59,904 nt of DNA from Bacteroidales bacterium (GCA_024400835.1 JAKSMC010000019.1:1-59904); one strand, 5' to 3'; shown: positions 16,608 to 26,843, counted from the first letter of the stretch. Notes: generated by a model not told the origin, from the letters alone. Numbers and translations: made by a program.

Positions 16608-17480
16608 CTATTTGCAGGAAGAATCGCATACTTCTTTCATCGTTATCATCTTGTACAGCAAAGTGGCAGCCAACACGTCGGACACGTAGTTGCCTTCCTG
16701 AGGGCAGAGTTCCACGATGTCAAAACCGACCACGTGCTTGGCACGAAACACCTTGTCCAAGAATTTCAGCGTAGGATACCACTGGAGCCCGCCAGGCAGC
16801 GGCGTGCCCGTTGCCGGCAAAATGGATGGGTCCAAGCCATCCAGGTCGAACGTGACATAGACATTGTCCGTCAAGCGCCCGACAGCCCTGTCCATCCAGT
16901 CTTCGTTGTTGTAGATTTCGTGCGCGTAAAAGACGTTTTCCGGCACTAAGTTGTGCTGTTCCTCCGTACAAACATTACGAATGCCGACCTGCACCACGCG
17001 AGCATAGTCCTGGGCACGGCACATCACACAGGCGTGGTTGTAGATGGATCCGTGATAATCATCACGCAAGTCCGCGTGGGCGTCTATCTGCAAAACGGAA
17101 AAATTGTCGTACCGCTCACTCATAGCCTTGATGGCACCCACAGAAACGGAATGCTCACCTCCGACCATAGCAATGCGCTTGCCCAGCTGCTGATAGTGCT
17201 TCACACGTTCATACACAGACTGAACCATAGCGTCCGGCGTGGAAAAATCATAGTCATAATGATCCGTGTAAATGCCGGCATTACAAGCCTCACAACCATA
17301 TTGCACATCATACAGTTCCAAACTGTCTGAGGCATTCAATATGGCCTGGGGGCCTTTGTCAGCACCTTTCACAAAGGTACTGGTGCCATCATAGGGCACC
17401 GTCAAAAGGACATAGCGGGCGTTTTCCAATTGGAGGAATCCGTCGTCCATATCCATAAAGTGATCCATCTGTTTTATCAT
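16608..17480 (-). CDS. speB: Agmatinase / ureohydrolase
   Basis: 290 residues. All binuclear manganese ligands of the arginase superfamily are present: H110 in GGEHS (107-111), D133, H135 and D137 in DAHAD, and D212 and D214 in DLDGLDPS. The family signature and length favour agmatinase (agmatine to putrescine and urea) over arginase. Its ATG overlaps the uvrA stop as ATGA, so it is translated from the uvrA message; the pairing of polyamine synthesis with DNA repair probably has no functional meaning. A double hairpin follows. Confidence 0.88.
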   Translation of the reverse strand: MIKQMDHFMDMDDGFLQLENARYVLLTVPYDGTSTFVKGADKGPQAILNASDSLELYDVQYGCEACNAGIYTDHYDYDFSTPDAMVQSVYERVKHYQQLGKRIAMVGGEHSVSVGAIKAMSERYDNFSVLQIDAHADLRDDYHGSIYNHACVMCRAQDYARVVQVGIRNVCTEEQHNLVPENVFYAHEIYNNEDWMDRAVGRLTDNVYVTFDLDGLDPSILPATGTPLPGGLQWYPTLKFLDKVFRAKHVVGFDIVELCPQEGNYVSDVLAATLLYKMITMKEVCDSSCK

Positions 17481-20311
17481 TGTTTCAATTCTTTAGCTAA
17501 AAACTTGGCGGTAAAGCCTACTTTTTTCTTGGCAATCTGTTCGGGCGTGCCCACAGCGAGGACCTCCCCACCTGCGCGACCACCTTCAGGGCCCATGTCT
17601 ATTATCCAGTCGGCCATCTTGATGACGTCCAAATTGTGCTCGATGACAATCACCGTGTTGCCACGGTCAACCAACTGGTTCAGCACCTGCAGCAGGATGT
17701 CGATATCGTGGAAATGCAAACCCGTGGTCGGCTCGTCCAGGATGTAAACGGTGTGGCCTGTCTCCTTTTTGGAAAGTTCGGCTGCCAACTTCACACGCTG
17801 TGCCTCACCACCCGACAAAGTGGTTGACGACTGTCCCAGACGAAGATAACCCAGTCCCACATCTGCCATAGTCTTCAGCGGTTGGACAATCGATGGGATG
17901 TTTTCGAAGAACTCAATGGCATGCTCGATATCCATTTCGAGAACGTCGTTAATAGATTTACCTTTGAAGCGGACTTCCAGAGTTTCTGCATTATAGCGCT
18001 TGCCACCACATTTTTCGCAGGTGACATACACGTCCGGCAGGAAGTTCATCTCGATAGTCTGGACGCCGGCGCCTTTGCACTCCTCGCAACGGCCGTTGGG
18101 CACATTGAAGGAGAAACGTCCCGGCTTGTAGCCGCGGATTTTGGATTCCGGCAACTCAGCGAAGAGTTTGCGGATATCATCGAACACGCCCACGTAGGTA
18201 ACCGGGTTGGAACGCGGCGTACGGCCAATGGGCTGCTGGTTGATTTCTATGACTTTGTCTATGTGCTCCAATCCCTCAACCATCTGGTACGGCAGCGGTT
18301 TCTTCTCAGCACGGTAAACATACTGGTTGAGAATCGGATACAGTGTTTCATTGATCAAAGTGGACTTACCGCTGCCGGACACGCCGGTCACGCAGACAAA
18401 AGTGCCCAGCGGAAACTCCACGGTTACATCTTTCAAGTTGTTGCCCGATGCCCCAATAATGGTAAGCGACTCGCCATTGCCTTTGCGACGTCTCTTCGGG
18501 ACTTCAATTTTCTTGCGGCCCGTCAAGTAGTCGGCCGTCAGAGAATCAGCCTTTAGGATTTCCTCGTACGGGCCTGCGGCCATGACGTGTCCGCCGTTTT
18601 CGCCGGCGCGCGGGCCGACATCCACGATGAAGTCTGCGGCTTCCATCATATCACGGTCGTGTTCGACCACGATGACGCTGTTGCCGAGGTCGCGCAAATC
18701 TTTGAGTGACTGTATCAGCAGTTGGTTGTCGCGCTGGTGCAGCCCGATGCTGGGCTCGTCCAGGATGTACATCACGTTCACCAATTGGGAGCTGATCTGG
18801 GTTGCCAGGCGGATACGCTGCGCCTCACCACCGGAGAGCGATGCGGCCGAGCGGTCGAGCGACAGGTACTGTATACCCACATTGCAGAGGAACTTCAAGC
18901 GGAAGGAAATCTCGCGCAGGATTTCGGAGGCGATGCGGTTCTGAGAAGCATTGAGATGCTTGGGCAGTTGGTCAATCCATTCCGAAAGTTCGGAAATGTC
19001 CATATGCGCCAACTCGGCAATGTTCTTGCCAGCCAGGCGGAAATGCAGGGACTCCTTTTTCAGGCGGGCGCCGTGGCAATGCGGGCAGGGCACCATGTTC
19101 ACGAACTGGTTGGCCCACTTGCGCAACGACGCCGGCATATTGTCGGCACTGAGATTGCTGATGTAATTGATGACGCCTTCGAAATATTTCTTGATAGGTG
19201 CCAGGCCTGTACACTCGCGCTGCACGTAAAGCAACTCCGGAGAGCCGTATAGCACCATATTAAGGTTTTGTTCAGACAAATCGGCAATTGGATCGGAAAG
19301 CGAAAAATGGAACTTCGCAGCCAGCGCATCCAACTCACGGAACAACAAGGTGTTCTTATATTCGCCAATGGCCACGATGCCACCTTTCTTGATGGATTTC
19401 GAGGTGTCTGGGATGATTTTTTCCAAATCGATTTCCGACACCGTGCCCAAGCCGCTGCAATGTTCGCAGGCTCCATACGGAGAGTTGAAGGAGAACGTGT
19501 TGGGTTCCGGCTCGGGATAGGAGATTCCGGTAGTGGGGCACATCAGGAACTTACTGTAGTTTTTTACTTCCTGCGTATCATTGTCAATGACCATAATGGC
19601 GCCCTTGCCGTATTTCATCGCGATATGCACACTGTTGGCCAGGCGCACTTTTGAATATTCTGTCACGTTGAGCGTGTCGATAGCCAGCTCAATATCGTGG
19701 ATCTTGTAACGGTCCAGCTGCATATTGAGAAGGAGCTTGCGCATTGCGCCATCCACGCGCACACGGGTAAAGCCCTGTTTGCGAATGTTCTCGAAAAGTT
19801 CCTTGTAATGACCCTTGCGGCGCTTAACCACGGGAGCCAAAATGGAGATGTAGCAGCCGTCATAACGCGTAAGGATGAGGTCTATCAGTTCCTTTTCAGT
19901 ATAATGGACCATCTTTTCCTGCGTGTTGTAGGAGTAGGCGTCCGCCACGCGGGCATATAGAAGACGCAAGAAGTCGTACACTTCGGTGATGGTGCCCACG
20001 GTGGAGCGCGGGTTCTTGTTCACCGTCTTCTGCTCGATGGAAATCACTGGGTTCAAACCCGAAATCTTGTCCACATCGGGGTGCTCGAGGTTGCCGACGA
20101 AATGACGGGCATACGCGGAAAAAGTGTCCATATAGCGGCGCTGGCCCTCCGCATAAATCGTATCGAAGGCCAATGAAGACTTTCCACTGCCGCTCAAACC
20201 AGTGACAACCACCAACTTCTGCTGGGGTATAGTTACAGATATATCCTTGAGATTGTTCTCACGCGCCCCGGACACAACGAGCGAATCTTCAGCGAAAATA
20301 TTGTCTTCCAT
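17477..20311 (-). CDS. uvrA: Excinuclease ABC subunit A
   Basis: 944 residues, full length. Two ABC ATPase halves: Walker [10 protein letters not shown] (residues 38-46) and GVSGSGKST in the second half. Each half has its signature LSGGEAQR and Walker B with [11 protein letters not shown] and [11 protein letters not shown]. Zinc-binding cysteine pairs are CEHCSGLG and CEECKGAG...CEKCGGKR. It recognises bulky DNA lesions with UvrB in nucleotide excision repair. A -7 promoter is at 20350-20358, and speB overlaps its stop. Confidence 0.98.
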   Translation of the reverse strand: MEDNIFAEDSLVVSGARENNLKDISVTIPQQKLVVVTGLSGSGKSSLAFDTIYAEGQRRYMDTFSAYARHFVGNLEHPDVDKISGLNPVISIEQKTVNKNPRSTVGTITEVYDFLRLLYARVADAYSYNTQEKMVHYTEKELIDLILTRYDGCYISILAPVVKRRKGHYKELFENIRKQGFTRVRVDGAMRKLLLNMQLDRYKIHDIELAIDTLNVTEYSKVRLANSVHIAMKYGKGAIMVIDNDTQEVKNYSKFLMCPTTGISYPEPEPNTFSFNSPYGACEHCSGLGTVSEIDLEKIIPDTSKSIKKGGIVAIGEYKNTLLFRELDALAAKFHFSLSDPIADLSEQNLNMVLYGSPELLYVQRECTGLAPIKKYFEGVINYISNLSADNMPASLRKWANQFVNMVPCPHCHGARLKKESLHFRLAGKNIAELAHMDISELSEWIDQLPKHLNASQNRIASEILREISFRLKFLCNVGIQYLSLDRSAASLSGGEAQRIRLATQISSQLVNVMYILDEPSIGLHQRDNQLLIQSLKDLRDLGNSVIVVEHDRDMMEAADFIVDVGPRAGENGGHVMAAGPYEEILKADSLTADYLTGRKKIEVPKRRRKGNGESLTIIGASGNNLKDVTVEFPLGTFVCVTGVSGSGKSTLINETLYPILNQYVYRAEKKPLPYQMVEGLEHIDKVIEINQQPIGRTPRSNPVTYVGVFDDIRKLFAELPESKIRGYKPGRFSFNVPNGRCEECKGAGVQTIEMNFLPDVYVTCEKCGGKRYNAETLEVRFKGKSINDVLEMDIEHAIEFFENIPSIVQPLKTMADVGLGYLRLGQSSTTLSGGEAQRVKLAAELSKKETGHTVYILDEPTTGLHFHDIDILLQVLNQLVDRGNTVIVIEHNLDVIKMADWIIDMGPEGGRAGGEVLAVGTPEQIAKKKVGFTAKFLAKELKQ

Positions 20312-20349
20312 ATAGTTATAAAAAAATTAGCAATCCCGAAATAAAGGCG

Positions 20350-20358
20350 GCAAATTTA
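20350..20358 (-). promoter_or_regulatory. uvrA promoter -7 element
   Basis: TAAATTTGC on the minus strand, 39 bases from the ATG at 20311. Confidence 0.7.
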
Positions 20359-20388
20359 CGAAAAAATGAGGAATTTCCGGCTTATGGA

Positions 20389-20970
20389 TCAGGGTGTATC
20401 CACATCCGTGTCCATTTTCAACGGATAGGAGGCCAGTGTCTTGTATTCCGGGCCGTCCTTATGCAGAAAACTCTGGAACAGCGTCATTTCGGTGATAGGA
20501 ATCATCTGGGAGCATTGCGGGGTCAGGGCATCTATTGTTTTCCAAAAACGCTGTTTGTTGATCACATTTTTCACACGGCCGAGCGTGATGTGCGGCACGA
20601 AATTGCCGTAGGCAGGCTCGAATCCCTGCTCCAGCAATTGGGGTTCCAATCTGTCAAAAAGCTGCTTGTAGAAAAAGAATTCGCTGAAACCCAGCCAGAG
20701 GACTTCGGGTTTGTAGCGGCTGCCGAACACGCCTAACTTATCCAAATCCAAGTAGAAAGGCGTGCTCTGCGCGCACGTATTGCGCAAAGCCTCCTTTATG
20801 CCCGGGATCTTACTGTCGGGCGTGGCGCCCAAAAACCGCAAGGTGAGGTGGCTGACCTCATCCTTAACCCACGTAATATCATCATGGCGCAGTTCCTGTT
20901 TTAACTGCGCCATGAGATTATGGTATTCCGGACTAAGCGTTATCTTAGTCGCAATGAAGAGCCTTTTCAT
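20389..20970 (-). CDS. thpR: RNA 2',3'-cyclic phosphodiesterase (LigT/2H family)
   Basis: 193 residues from ATG 20970. The frame is open for 16 more codons upstream, but these lie inside the preceding peptidase gene, whose TAA shares one base with this ATG. The two catalytic HxTL motifs of the 2H phosphoesterase fold are HLTL (41-44) and HITL (127-130). The family opens RNA 2',3'-cyclic phosphates to 2'-phosphates; the physiological substrate in this phylum is not known. Overlap with the upstream gene indicates translational coupling. Confidence 0.9.
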   Translation of the reverse strand: MKRLFIATKITLSPEYHNLMAQLKQELRHDDITWVKDEVSHLTLRFLGATPDSKIPGIKEALRNTCAQSTPFYLDLDKLGVFGSRYKPEVLWLGFSEFFFYKQLFDRLEPQLLEQGFEPAYGNFVPHITLGRVKNVINKQRFWKTIDALTPQCSQMIPITEMTLFQSFLHKDGPEYKTLASYPLKMDTDVDTP

Positions 20971-23114
20971 TATTCGCCCTTGAGATTCTGGTTGTGGAAA
21001 CGGAGAATCTTGTTCCAAAGATGAACTCTTTCCGGTCCGATAACATTGTGGTCGTAAATTGTATATGGGAAGTATTCGATTTCAACGCCATCCGTGACAG
21101 CCTGGCGCATCAATTCGAGACTCTGCTGCCAAACCACAGTGTGGTCCTGACATCCGTGCATGACCAGCAACGGACATTTCACGTTTTTGATTTTAGGGAT
21201 AATATTGGCATGATTATAGCCATCTGGGTTTTCCTCTGGGGTATCCATATAGCGTTCGCCATACATCACCTCGTACCATTCCCAGTTGACAACGGGGCCG
21301 CCACAAGATGCAGCACGGAAGGCCTCCGGATGTTCAGTGACCAAAGACAAGGTCATAAAGCCACCATAGCTCCAGCCATCCAGACCGATACGGTCAGCAT
21401 CCACGTACGGCAATGTCTTCAAATACTCGACACCGCACATCTGGTCCTCCACTTCATTGACACCAAGATTTCGGTGGATACATTTTTCAAATTCTGCGCC
21501 ACGGTTCTGGGTGCCGCGGTTGTCCAAGGTAAAGACCACATAGCCCTGCTGCGCCATATATTCCAAAAAGACGCCACCGGAGATAAAACTGTTTGTAACC
21601 AACTGAGAGTGAGGACCACCGTACACATAAATCAAGCACGGATATTTTTTATGCGGATCCATATTCGGAGGCGTAATCAGACGGCACCATAAAGAATCAC
21701 CCTTCTTATTCTGGATGGGGAATATCTTCGTCTCGCCCATAGCGCAATCTTTATACGGGTTCTTAGAAGTGAGCAGATTTCTCACTGTCTTACCTTGGCT
21801 GTTCATCAAGTCGATATTACGCGGTGTGGTGACATTGGTGAAGTAGTCTGCGAAATAAGTCATTTTATCGTTGAAAACAGGATAGTGAGTACCATCAGCC
21901 TCAGCCAGACGGATTACCTTGCCGCCCTTCAGAGCAACCTTGCACACATACTGGTTGACCGGTTTCTCCGTCGGAGCAATGGTGAAATAAGCATATTGCT
22001 CTTTTTCGTCCATGCCGAAATATTCAACCACATCATAACGACCGTCAACGAGCTTGCGAACCAATTGTCCATCAGGATTGTAGAGATAGAGATGTCTCCA
22101 GCCGTCGGTTTCGCTGAACCACAGGAAGCGGCCATCTTTCAGGAAAATCATTCGGTCAGTAGGTTCCACATAACGATCGTCTTGTTCTTCGATGAGGACT
22201 TTGAGTTTCTTACCTGTTTTCACATCATAGCGGATCAGCTTGGAGTGGTTCTGAGCGCGGTTCAGATGCGTGATGTAGAGATATTTCTCATCCGGAGAGA
22301 ACGTGACATTCGTCAGGAACTCGCCATCTGCCGGATCTGTTTGGATATAATGGAAAACAGAGTTACCCGACCCAGCGGATTCTTCGACTTCGAATATCCC
22401 AACTTTGACCTGGTGGGAGGTGCGGCCGGCCATCGGGTACTTCATCGTTTCCACTGTGGCAATCGGTGTTCCCGTATTGACCAGCGGATAGTCTTCCACC
22501 ATACTTTCATCCATTCTGTAAAAGGCAATGTAGGTACCCTTCGGAGAAATGTACTGGCCTTCTTCAATACCCCACTCGCTGCGGTGCACAGACTCGCCGA
22601 AGACGATGTGTTCGCCCGTGTCGTTGCAAATAACCACTGGCTTGTAGTCATTATAGCGGCTTTGCGCAAAGTAGCCGTCCTTGTTCTTCACCACAAAGAG
22701 TTTGTTCTTCACAGACTGGTCGATAACGTCATCCCACATCACATGGCCGCCGAAAGAATCTACCACGACGTTACTGCCGTTGAAGGTCAGCGTCATTCCA
22801 TCACGCGGGACGAAAATCGTATGATCGTCAACCCACTGAAAGCTTCTGATGCCTTTCACGCCATTGCCTTCCAAAACAGATTTGGAAGCAAAGACCGACT
22901 CCTGGCCGCTTTTGGCATTCACCAACTGGATATTGCCGTCTTTGATGTAGGCATAGTTGTCGGTTCCGGGCTGCCAACTGAAGGCTGCGATTTTGTCAGC
23001 CACGTATTTGCCCCTGAAATAGGCATTCAAATCAATAATCTCGTTTTGAGCCTGCACCATATAAGTGCAAGATAACAAGATGAAAAACAGTGTTGTAGAT
23101 AAAAATTTATGCAT
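20970..23114 (-). CDS. S9 family prolyl oligopeptidase / dipeptidyl peptidase IV
   Basis: 714 residues from ATG 23114; an ATG six codons upstream (23132) falls on the start site expected from the element at 23139-23147, so the shorter form is preferred and gives a normal signal peptide ending MVQAQ. An N-terminal eight-bladed beta-propeller (DPPIV_N, ~60-460) is followed by an alpha/beta hydrolase domain with the nucleophile in GWSYGGFM, acid in HGCQDHTV and histidine in YDHNVIG. It cleaves Xaa-Pro dipeptides from peptides in the periplasm or at the surface and is typical of peptide-using Bacteroidetes. thpR is co-transcribed. Confidence 0.9.
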   Translation of the reverse strand: MHKFLSTTLFFILLSCTYMVQAQNEIIDLNAYFRGKYVADKIAAFSWQPGTDNYAYIKDGNIQLVNAKSGQESVFASKSVLEGNGVKGIRSFQWVDDHTIFVPRDGMTLTFNGSNVVVDSFGGHVMWDDVIDQSVKNKLFVVKNKDGYFAQSRYNDYKPVVICNDTGEHIVFGESVHRSEWGIEEGQYISPKGTYIAFYRMDESMVEDYPLVNTGTPIATVETMKYPMAGRTSHQVKVGIFEVEESAGSGNSVFHYIQTDPADGEFLTNVTFSPDEKYLYITHLNRAQNHSKLIRYDVKTGKKLKVLIEEQDDRYVEPTDRMIFLKDGRFLWFSETDGWRHLYLYNPDGQLVRKLVDGRYDVVEYFGMDEKEQYAYFTIAPTEKPVNQYVCKVALKGGKVIRLAEADGTHYPVFNDKMTYFADYFTNVTTPRNIDLMNSQGKTVRNLLTSKNPYKDCAMGETKIFPIQNKKGDSLWCRLITPPNMDPHKKYPCLIYVYGGPHSQLVTNSFISGGVFLEYMAQQGYVVFTLDNRGTQNRGAEFEKCIHRNLGVNEVEDQMCGVEYLKTLPYVDADRIGLDGWSYGGFMTLSLVTEHPEAFRAASCGGPVVNWEWYEVMYGERYMDTPEENPDGYNHANIIPKIKNVKCPLLVMHGCQDHTVVWQQSLELMRQAVTDGVEIEYFPYTIYDHNVIGPERVHLWNKILRFHNQNLKGE

Positions 23115-23138
23115 AATTAAAAAAAATTTCAAAGGGGT

Positions 23139-23147
23139 GCGAAATTA
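23139..23147 (-). promoter_or_regulatory. Probable -7 element for the S9 peptidase gene
   Basis: TAATTTCGC on the minus strand, one base from TAnnTTTGC. It decides the start at 23114. Confidence 0.45.
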
Positions 23148-23176
23148 CAAAAAAAGTAGATTTCATCCGGTATCCG

Positions 23177-23803
23177 TCAAGCAGAAAAACCTCGCTGCAA
23201 AGGTGGAGCCAGCAGCGTTCTTCTTGCCCAAAAGACAATCAACATAGAGACTGTCAAACCAACCAGCCAGCCCATCAGGATATCAGAAGGATAATGCACG
23301 CCGAGATAAGGGCGGGTATAGGAGAACAGCAGGACGTAAGAAGCCAGGCACAAAACCAGCGGCCACTTCTTACCAACCGAATCGCGCAAAGAGGCAAACA
23401 ACAGCATCGCCACGGTTGTACTGTTGGCCGCATGGGAAGACGGGAAACTGTTCACTCCCCCATAATAGACTTTCCCGTTAGGTCTTACAAAGAAGCGGAG
23501 CCTGTCGAAAAGTTCGGGCGTATGCGTCGGACGAGGACGGTGCACCAATGGTTTGATGATTCCTGATGAAACAATATCGGAAACACAAACCGCCAAAATG
23601 ACCAGCAGCACAACACGCCAAGCCTTCTGGCGATAGCAGTACCAAATGGCAAAAATAGCCAGTATATAAAAGGGAATCCAAGAGGCCGTTCGCGTGGCCG
23701 TCCAAAACAGGTTGTCAGTCAACGGCGTGTGCGCACCGTTAATCAGAAACAGCAACTCTCTGTCTATAAATTCGATATAAGAAATGATGGATAGAAATGT
23801 CAT
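23177..23803 (-). CDS. PAP2-family membrane phosphatase
   Basis: 208 residues from ATG 23803. The open frame reaches 23833, but the -7 element at 23820-23828 lies within that extension. The three motifs of the PAP2/vanadium-haloperoxidase superfamily are KPLVHRPRP, PSSHA and YTRPYLGVHYPSD. Five or so transmembrane helices place the active site on the periplasmic face. Likely substrates are undecaprenyl pyrophosphate or phosphatidylglycerol phosphate; the family cannot separate them from sequence alone. Monocistronic. Confidence 0.9.
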   Translation of the reverse strand: MTFLSIISYIEFIDRELLFLINGAHTPLTDNLFWTATRTASWIPFYILAIFAIWYCYRQKAWRVVLLVILAVCVSDIVSSGIIKPLVHRPRPTHTPELFDRLRFFVRPNGKVYYGGVNSFPSSHAANSTTVAMLLFASLRDSVGKKWPLVLCLASYVLLFSYTRPYLGVHYPSDILMGWLVGLTVSMLIVFWARRTLLAPPLQRGFSA

Positions 23804-23819
23804 CGTTATAATATAGGCC

Positions 23820-23828
23820 GCAAAAGTA
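23820..23828 (-). promoter_or_regulatory. -7 promoter element for the PAP2 gene
   Basis: TACTTTTGC on the minus strand, a full consensus match 17 bases from the ATG at 23803; it sets the start codon. Confidence 0.7.
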
Positions 23829-23847
23829 GTCAAAAAGTTTTACGTAG

Positions 23848-23867
23848 GGATGCAATTTATTGCGTCC
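23848..23867. repeat. Dispersed palindrome GATGCAAT-TT-ATTGCGTC
   Basis: One of three near-identical palindromes of the form GnCGCAATnnATTGCGnC in the window (others at 45216-45234 and 47441-47462). All are intergenic, and the core forms an ~8-bp hairpin. Confidence 0.6.
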
Positions 23868-23880
23868 GGCAAAAAGTCAA

Positions 23881-23910
23881 GTTTAATGTTTAAGGTTTAA
23901 AGTTTAAGGG
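23881..23910. repeat. Dispersed GTTTAAGGTTTAAAG-type repeat
   Basis: Tandem 7-8 base units of TTTAAGG/TTTAAAG. Related copies lie at 28241-28267, 46889-46905, 47061-47089, 49534-49563 and 50611-50637. The rest of the gap up to the mutA promoter contains loosely repeated TCAATGTCAA/TCAATGGTCAA words and no gene. Confidence 0.65.
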
Positions 23911-24011
23911 GGAATTCCCTTAAAGTCAATGTCAATTGTCAACGTTTAAGTCAATGGTCAACGTCTAAGTTCGCCTTTCAGATTACCTATTCGGGAATAA
24001 AACTATTTTTG

Positions 24012-24020
24012 TATTTTTGC
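24012..24020 (+). promoter_or_regulatory. mutA promoter -7 element
   Basis: TATTTTTGC, giving a leader of about 28 bases before the ATG at 24055. Confidence 0.7.
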
Positions 24021-24054
24021 AGCCTCCAAAAAATAGATATAAATAACACAATAA

Positions 24055-25893
24055 ATGGCTGACGAAAAATTATTTACAGAATTTCCTCCCATCTCCACAG
24101 AAGAATGGGAAGCAACTATCAACAAGGATTTAAAAGGCGCTGATTACGAGAAGAAGCTCGTATGGCGTACCGACGAAGGCTTCAACGTGCGTCCGTACTA
24201 TCGCGCTGAGAACCTCAACGACATCAACTATTTGGACACGCTTCCGGGCGAATTTCCGTACACTCGCGGCACAAAAGCCGACAACAACCAATGGGAAATC
24301 GTTCAAGAGATTGACGAAATCTGCCCTGTCAAAGCCAACGCCATCGCTATAGATGCCATCAACAGAGGCGCTACCACAATCGCTGTGAACGCTCAGGGAA
24401 TTGAGAATGCCGAGGCTCTGGCCAAATTGCTCAACGGCATCGACCTCAACAAGGTGGGCGTGCAGTTCAACCACGTGAAATGCTACATCAGTCTGGTGAA
24501 AATGTTCCTCACCTACGTTGATGAGAACAAATACGACCGCCACAACATTTCCGGCTGCATCAATTTCGACCCGATTGCCTATCGTTTGAAACACAACAAA
24601 TTCTATCATTCTGAAAAAGAAGATATGATGCAGGCTGTCGAACTGCTGAACATGGTAGAAGAAATGCCGAAATTCAAACTCATCAACGTCAACGGCATTC
24701 TGCTGCACAACGCCGGTTCCACCATCGTTCAAGAACTCGGCTACACATTGGCTCTCGCCAACGAGTACCTCTCCTTTTGCACCGAACAGGGCGTGAAAGT
24801 CGAGAAGGTCGCTTCCAGAATGCAGCTCACCCTTTCCGTGGGTTCCAACTATTTTATGGAAATCGCCAAACTGCGTGCCGCACGTCTGCTCTGGTCCACG
24901 ATGGTTTCCCAATACAACCCCGCTTGCGAATGCGCATACAAAATCCGCATCAACACGGTGGCTTCCACTTGGAACAAGACGCTGTATGACCCGTACGTGA
25001 ATATGCTGCGCAGCACCACGGAAGGCATGTCTGCCGTCATCGGCGGTTCTGACGCCATCTCTTTGCAGCCGTTCGACGTGGCCTATAAGGAATCCGACGA
25101 ATTCTCCCGCCGTATTGCTCGCAACGTCCAAGTGCTCCTCAAAGAAGAATCATTCATGGACCGCGTAGTTGACCCGGCCGCTGGTTCCTATTACATCGAA
25201 ACACTGACCAACTCCATCGCCGAACAGGCTTGGAAGCTCTTCCAAAGCGTGGAAGCAGCCGGCGGTGCACTCAAGATCATCGCTGACGGCGCCCTTCAGG
25301 CTGAAATCGAAAAGAGTTGCCAGAAACGCGATATGGACATCGCCACCCGCCGCTACATCCTCCTCGGCACCAACCAATACCCGAACATCAACGAAAAGAT
25401 GGCCGACAAGATCGAACGTCTCGTAAAAGATGAAAACGAAGGTCTGAAGACCTACCGCGGCGCCATCGCTTTTGAAGAAGTTCGTCTCGCCACCGAGAAG
25501 AGCGGCCGTCGTCCGAAGGTTTATCTGCTGAAACTCGGCAACCTTGCCATGCGTCAGGCACGTGCAGGCTTCATCACCAACTTCTTTGGCTGTGCCGGCT
25601 ACGAAATCGTAGAACCCGCAGGCTTCGCTACCGTCGAAGAAGGTATCAAAGCTGTGGCTGAAGTCAAGCCCGACCTCATCGCCGTCTGCAGCTCCGATGA
25701 AGAATACGCCACCCTCGGCATTGAAGCTGCCAAACAATGCAAGGCCCAGTTCCCGAACACACCGTTCATCGTGGCCGGTAATCCTACCGAATGCATCGAC
25801 GCCCTCAAAGCTGCCGGCGCTGATGACTTCATCCACGTCAGAACCAACATTCTGGAAAGCCTCAAATCTTACAACGAGAAACTTCTGAAATAG
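24055..25893 (+). CDS. mutA: Methylmalonyl-CoA mutase, small (beta) subunit
   Basis: 612 residues. The N-terminus (FPPISTEEWEATINKDLKGADYEKKLVW) and the TIM-barrel segment with RMQLTLSVGSNYFMEIAKLRA and VASTWNKTLYDPYVNMLR match the mutase family. The C-terminal flavodoxin-like domain lacks the cobalamin-binding DxHxxG (it reads KLGNLAMRQARAG), which marks the non-catalytic small subunit of a heterodimer. With MutB it interconverts succinyl-CoA and methylmalonyl-CoA in propionate formation. mutB normally follows directly; here the next gene is a cobalamin-type binding lipoprotein three bases on, and mutB is absent from the window. Codon use is strongly biased, as for a highly expressed gene. 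Confidence 0.92.
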   Translation: MADEKLFTEFPPISTEEWEATINKDLKGADYEKKLVWRTDEGFNVRPYYRAENLNDINYLDTLPGEFPYTRGTKADNNQWEIVQEIDEICPVKANAIAIDAINRGATTIAVNAQGIENAEALAKLLNGIDLNKVGVQFNHVKCYISLVKMFLTYVDENKYDRHNISGCINFDPIAYRLKHNKFYHSEKEDMMQAVELLNMVEEMPKFKLINVNGILLHNAGSTIVQELGYTLALANEYLSFCTEQGVKVEKVASRMQLTLSVGSNYFMEIAKLRAARLLWSTMVSQYNPACECAYKIRINTVASTWNKTLYDPYVNMLRSTTEGMSAVIGGSDAISLQPFDVAYKESDEFSRRIARNVQVLLKEESFMDRVVDPAAGSYYIETLTNSIAEQAWKLFQSVEAAGGALKIIADGALQAEIEKSCQKRDMDIATRRYILLGTNQYPNINEKMADKIERLVKDENEGLKTYRGAIAFEEVRLATEKSGRRPKVYLLKLGNLAMRQARAGFITNFFGCAGYEIVEPAGFATVEEGIKAVAEVKPDLIAVCSSDEEYATLGIEAAKQCKAQFPNTPFIVAGNPTECIDALKAAGADDFIHVRTNILESLKSYNEKLLK

Positions 25894-25896
25894 TCC

Positions 25897-26781
25897 GTGA
25901 AAAGATATATTGCAACTATTCTGATATTTACAGTTTGCTTTGGCCTGCTTTCGGGATGCCAATCCCAGAAGAAGTCAAAGCAAACTTCTTTTTTCGAATG
26001 GACGGACGCCTACGGGCGCAATGTCTGTTTGGAAAAAGAACCTCAACGTATTGTATCCCTCTCCCCTGCCATCACAGAGATCTTCTATCTTATCGGAGGC
26101 CAAGACAAATTAGTTGCCGTGTCCGACTTCTGCGATTATCCAAAAGAAGTTGAAAAGCTGCCCAAAGTCGGCGGCATGCAGAACATCAACATGGAGGCGC
26201 TGCTCGCCACCCACCCCGATGTTGTACTCATCGGTTCCATCGTTTCTAAAAAAGATGTGGAGACCATTGAAAAAATGAACATTCCGGTGATAACCGTCAA
26301 AGAGGAAAGCAGTATCGAAGGCATGTCAAATGTCATCGAGGTAATCGGTAAAATCACCAACTTAGAAGCTCCCGCGCAATATCAGGCGAAGCGCTGGCGC
26401 ACGCATCTGGCACTTCTCAAAGAGGAAGTGAAAAAAAACAATGCCTCTCGTAGAAGCGCCTACTACGTTGTGGGGTTCGGCGATGCCGGCGACTTTACCG
26501 CGCCCAAGTCCTCCCACATCAACGACATTATCGAACTGGCCGGCTACGACAACATCGGCAAAGAACTGAGCAGCTGGAATGTCAGCCGCGAATTCCTGTT
26601 CCAAGCCGACCCGGACATCATCATCATCCGCAAAGAGGACTACCACACCTTCACACACCAGCACCCTTACACCATGCTTACCGCTGTGAAGAAAGGGCAC
26701 GTCTACCCTATTGAAAGCGGCTGGATAGATGTAGTCTCGCCCAGAAACTTGAAGGCTATAGAATACCTTCGCGGCCTCTAA
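25897..26781 (+). CDS. BtuF-like cobalamin/metal-complex binding lipoprotein
   Basis: 294 residues, GTG start at 25897, three bases after the mutA stop. Lipoprotein signal with lipobox LLSGC (Cys21). The rest is a helical-backbone metal-receptor (PF01497 type) domain: PQRIVSLSPAITEIFYLIGGQDKLVAVSDFCDYP, here in two halves, then GGMQNINMEALLATHPDVVL. The DYP segment is typical of the BtuF group that feeds vitamin B12 to BtuCD. As MutAB needs adenosylcobalamin, the tight linkage supports a B12 ligand, although no permease or ATPase genes follow and iron-siderophore binding cannot be excluded. A strong terminator closes the unit. Confidence 0.82.
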   Translation: MKRYIATILIFTVCFGLLSGCQSQKKSKQTSFFEWTDAYGRNVCLEKEPQRIVSLSPAITEIFYLIGGQDKLVAVSDFCDYPKEVEKLPKVGGMQNINMEALLATHPDVVLIGSIVSKKDVETIEKMNIPVITVKEESSIEGMSNVIEVIGKITNLEAPAQYQAKRWRTHLALLKEEVKKNNASRRSAYYVVGFGDAGDFTAPKSSHINDIIELAGYDNIGKELSSWNVSREFLFQADPDIIIIRKEDYHTFTHQHPYTMLTAVKKGHVYPIESGWIDVVSPRNLKAIEYLRGL

Positions 26782-26813
26782 TTCTCATTTTCCAATCAGA
26801 TCATTCGTCACAA

Positions 26814-26843
26814 AAAAGGACATGCCGGCAAGCATGTCCTTTT
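26814..26843. terminator. Bidirectional terminator between the btuF-like gene and the OYE gene
   Basis: Perfect 12-bp stem AAAAGGACATGC / GCATGTCCTTTT with a six-base loop. Four T on the plus strand, six on the minus strand, serving both convergent genes. Confidence 0.9.

Noticed and set aside
21795..23075. Long plus-strand ORF (426 codons) antisense to the S9 peptidase gene
   Set aside because: The minus-strand frame has all peptidase motifs; the antisense frame has no recognisable domain and is a codon-bias shadow.
24130..25962. Long minus-strand ORFs (333 and 270 codons) opposite mutA
   Set aside because: mutA is strongly biased in codon use, which leaves antisense frames open; no domain is visible.
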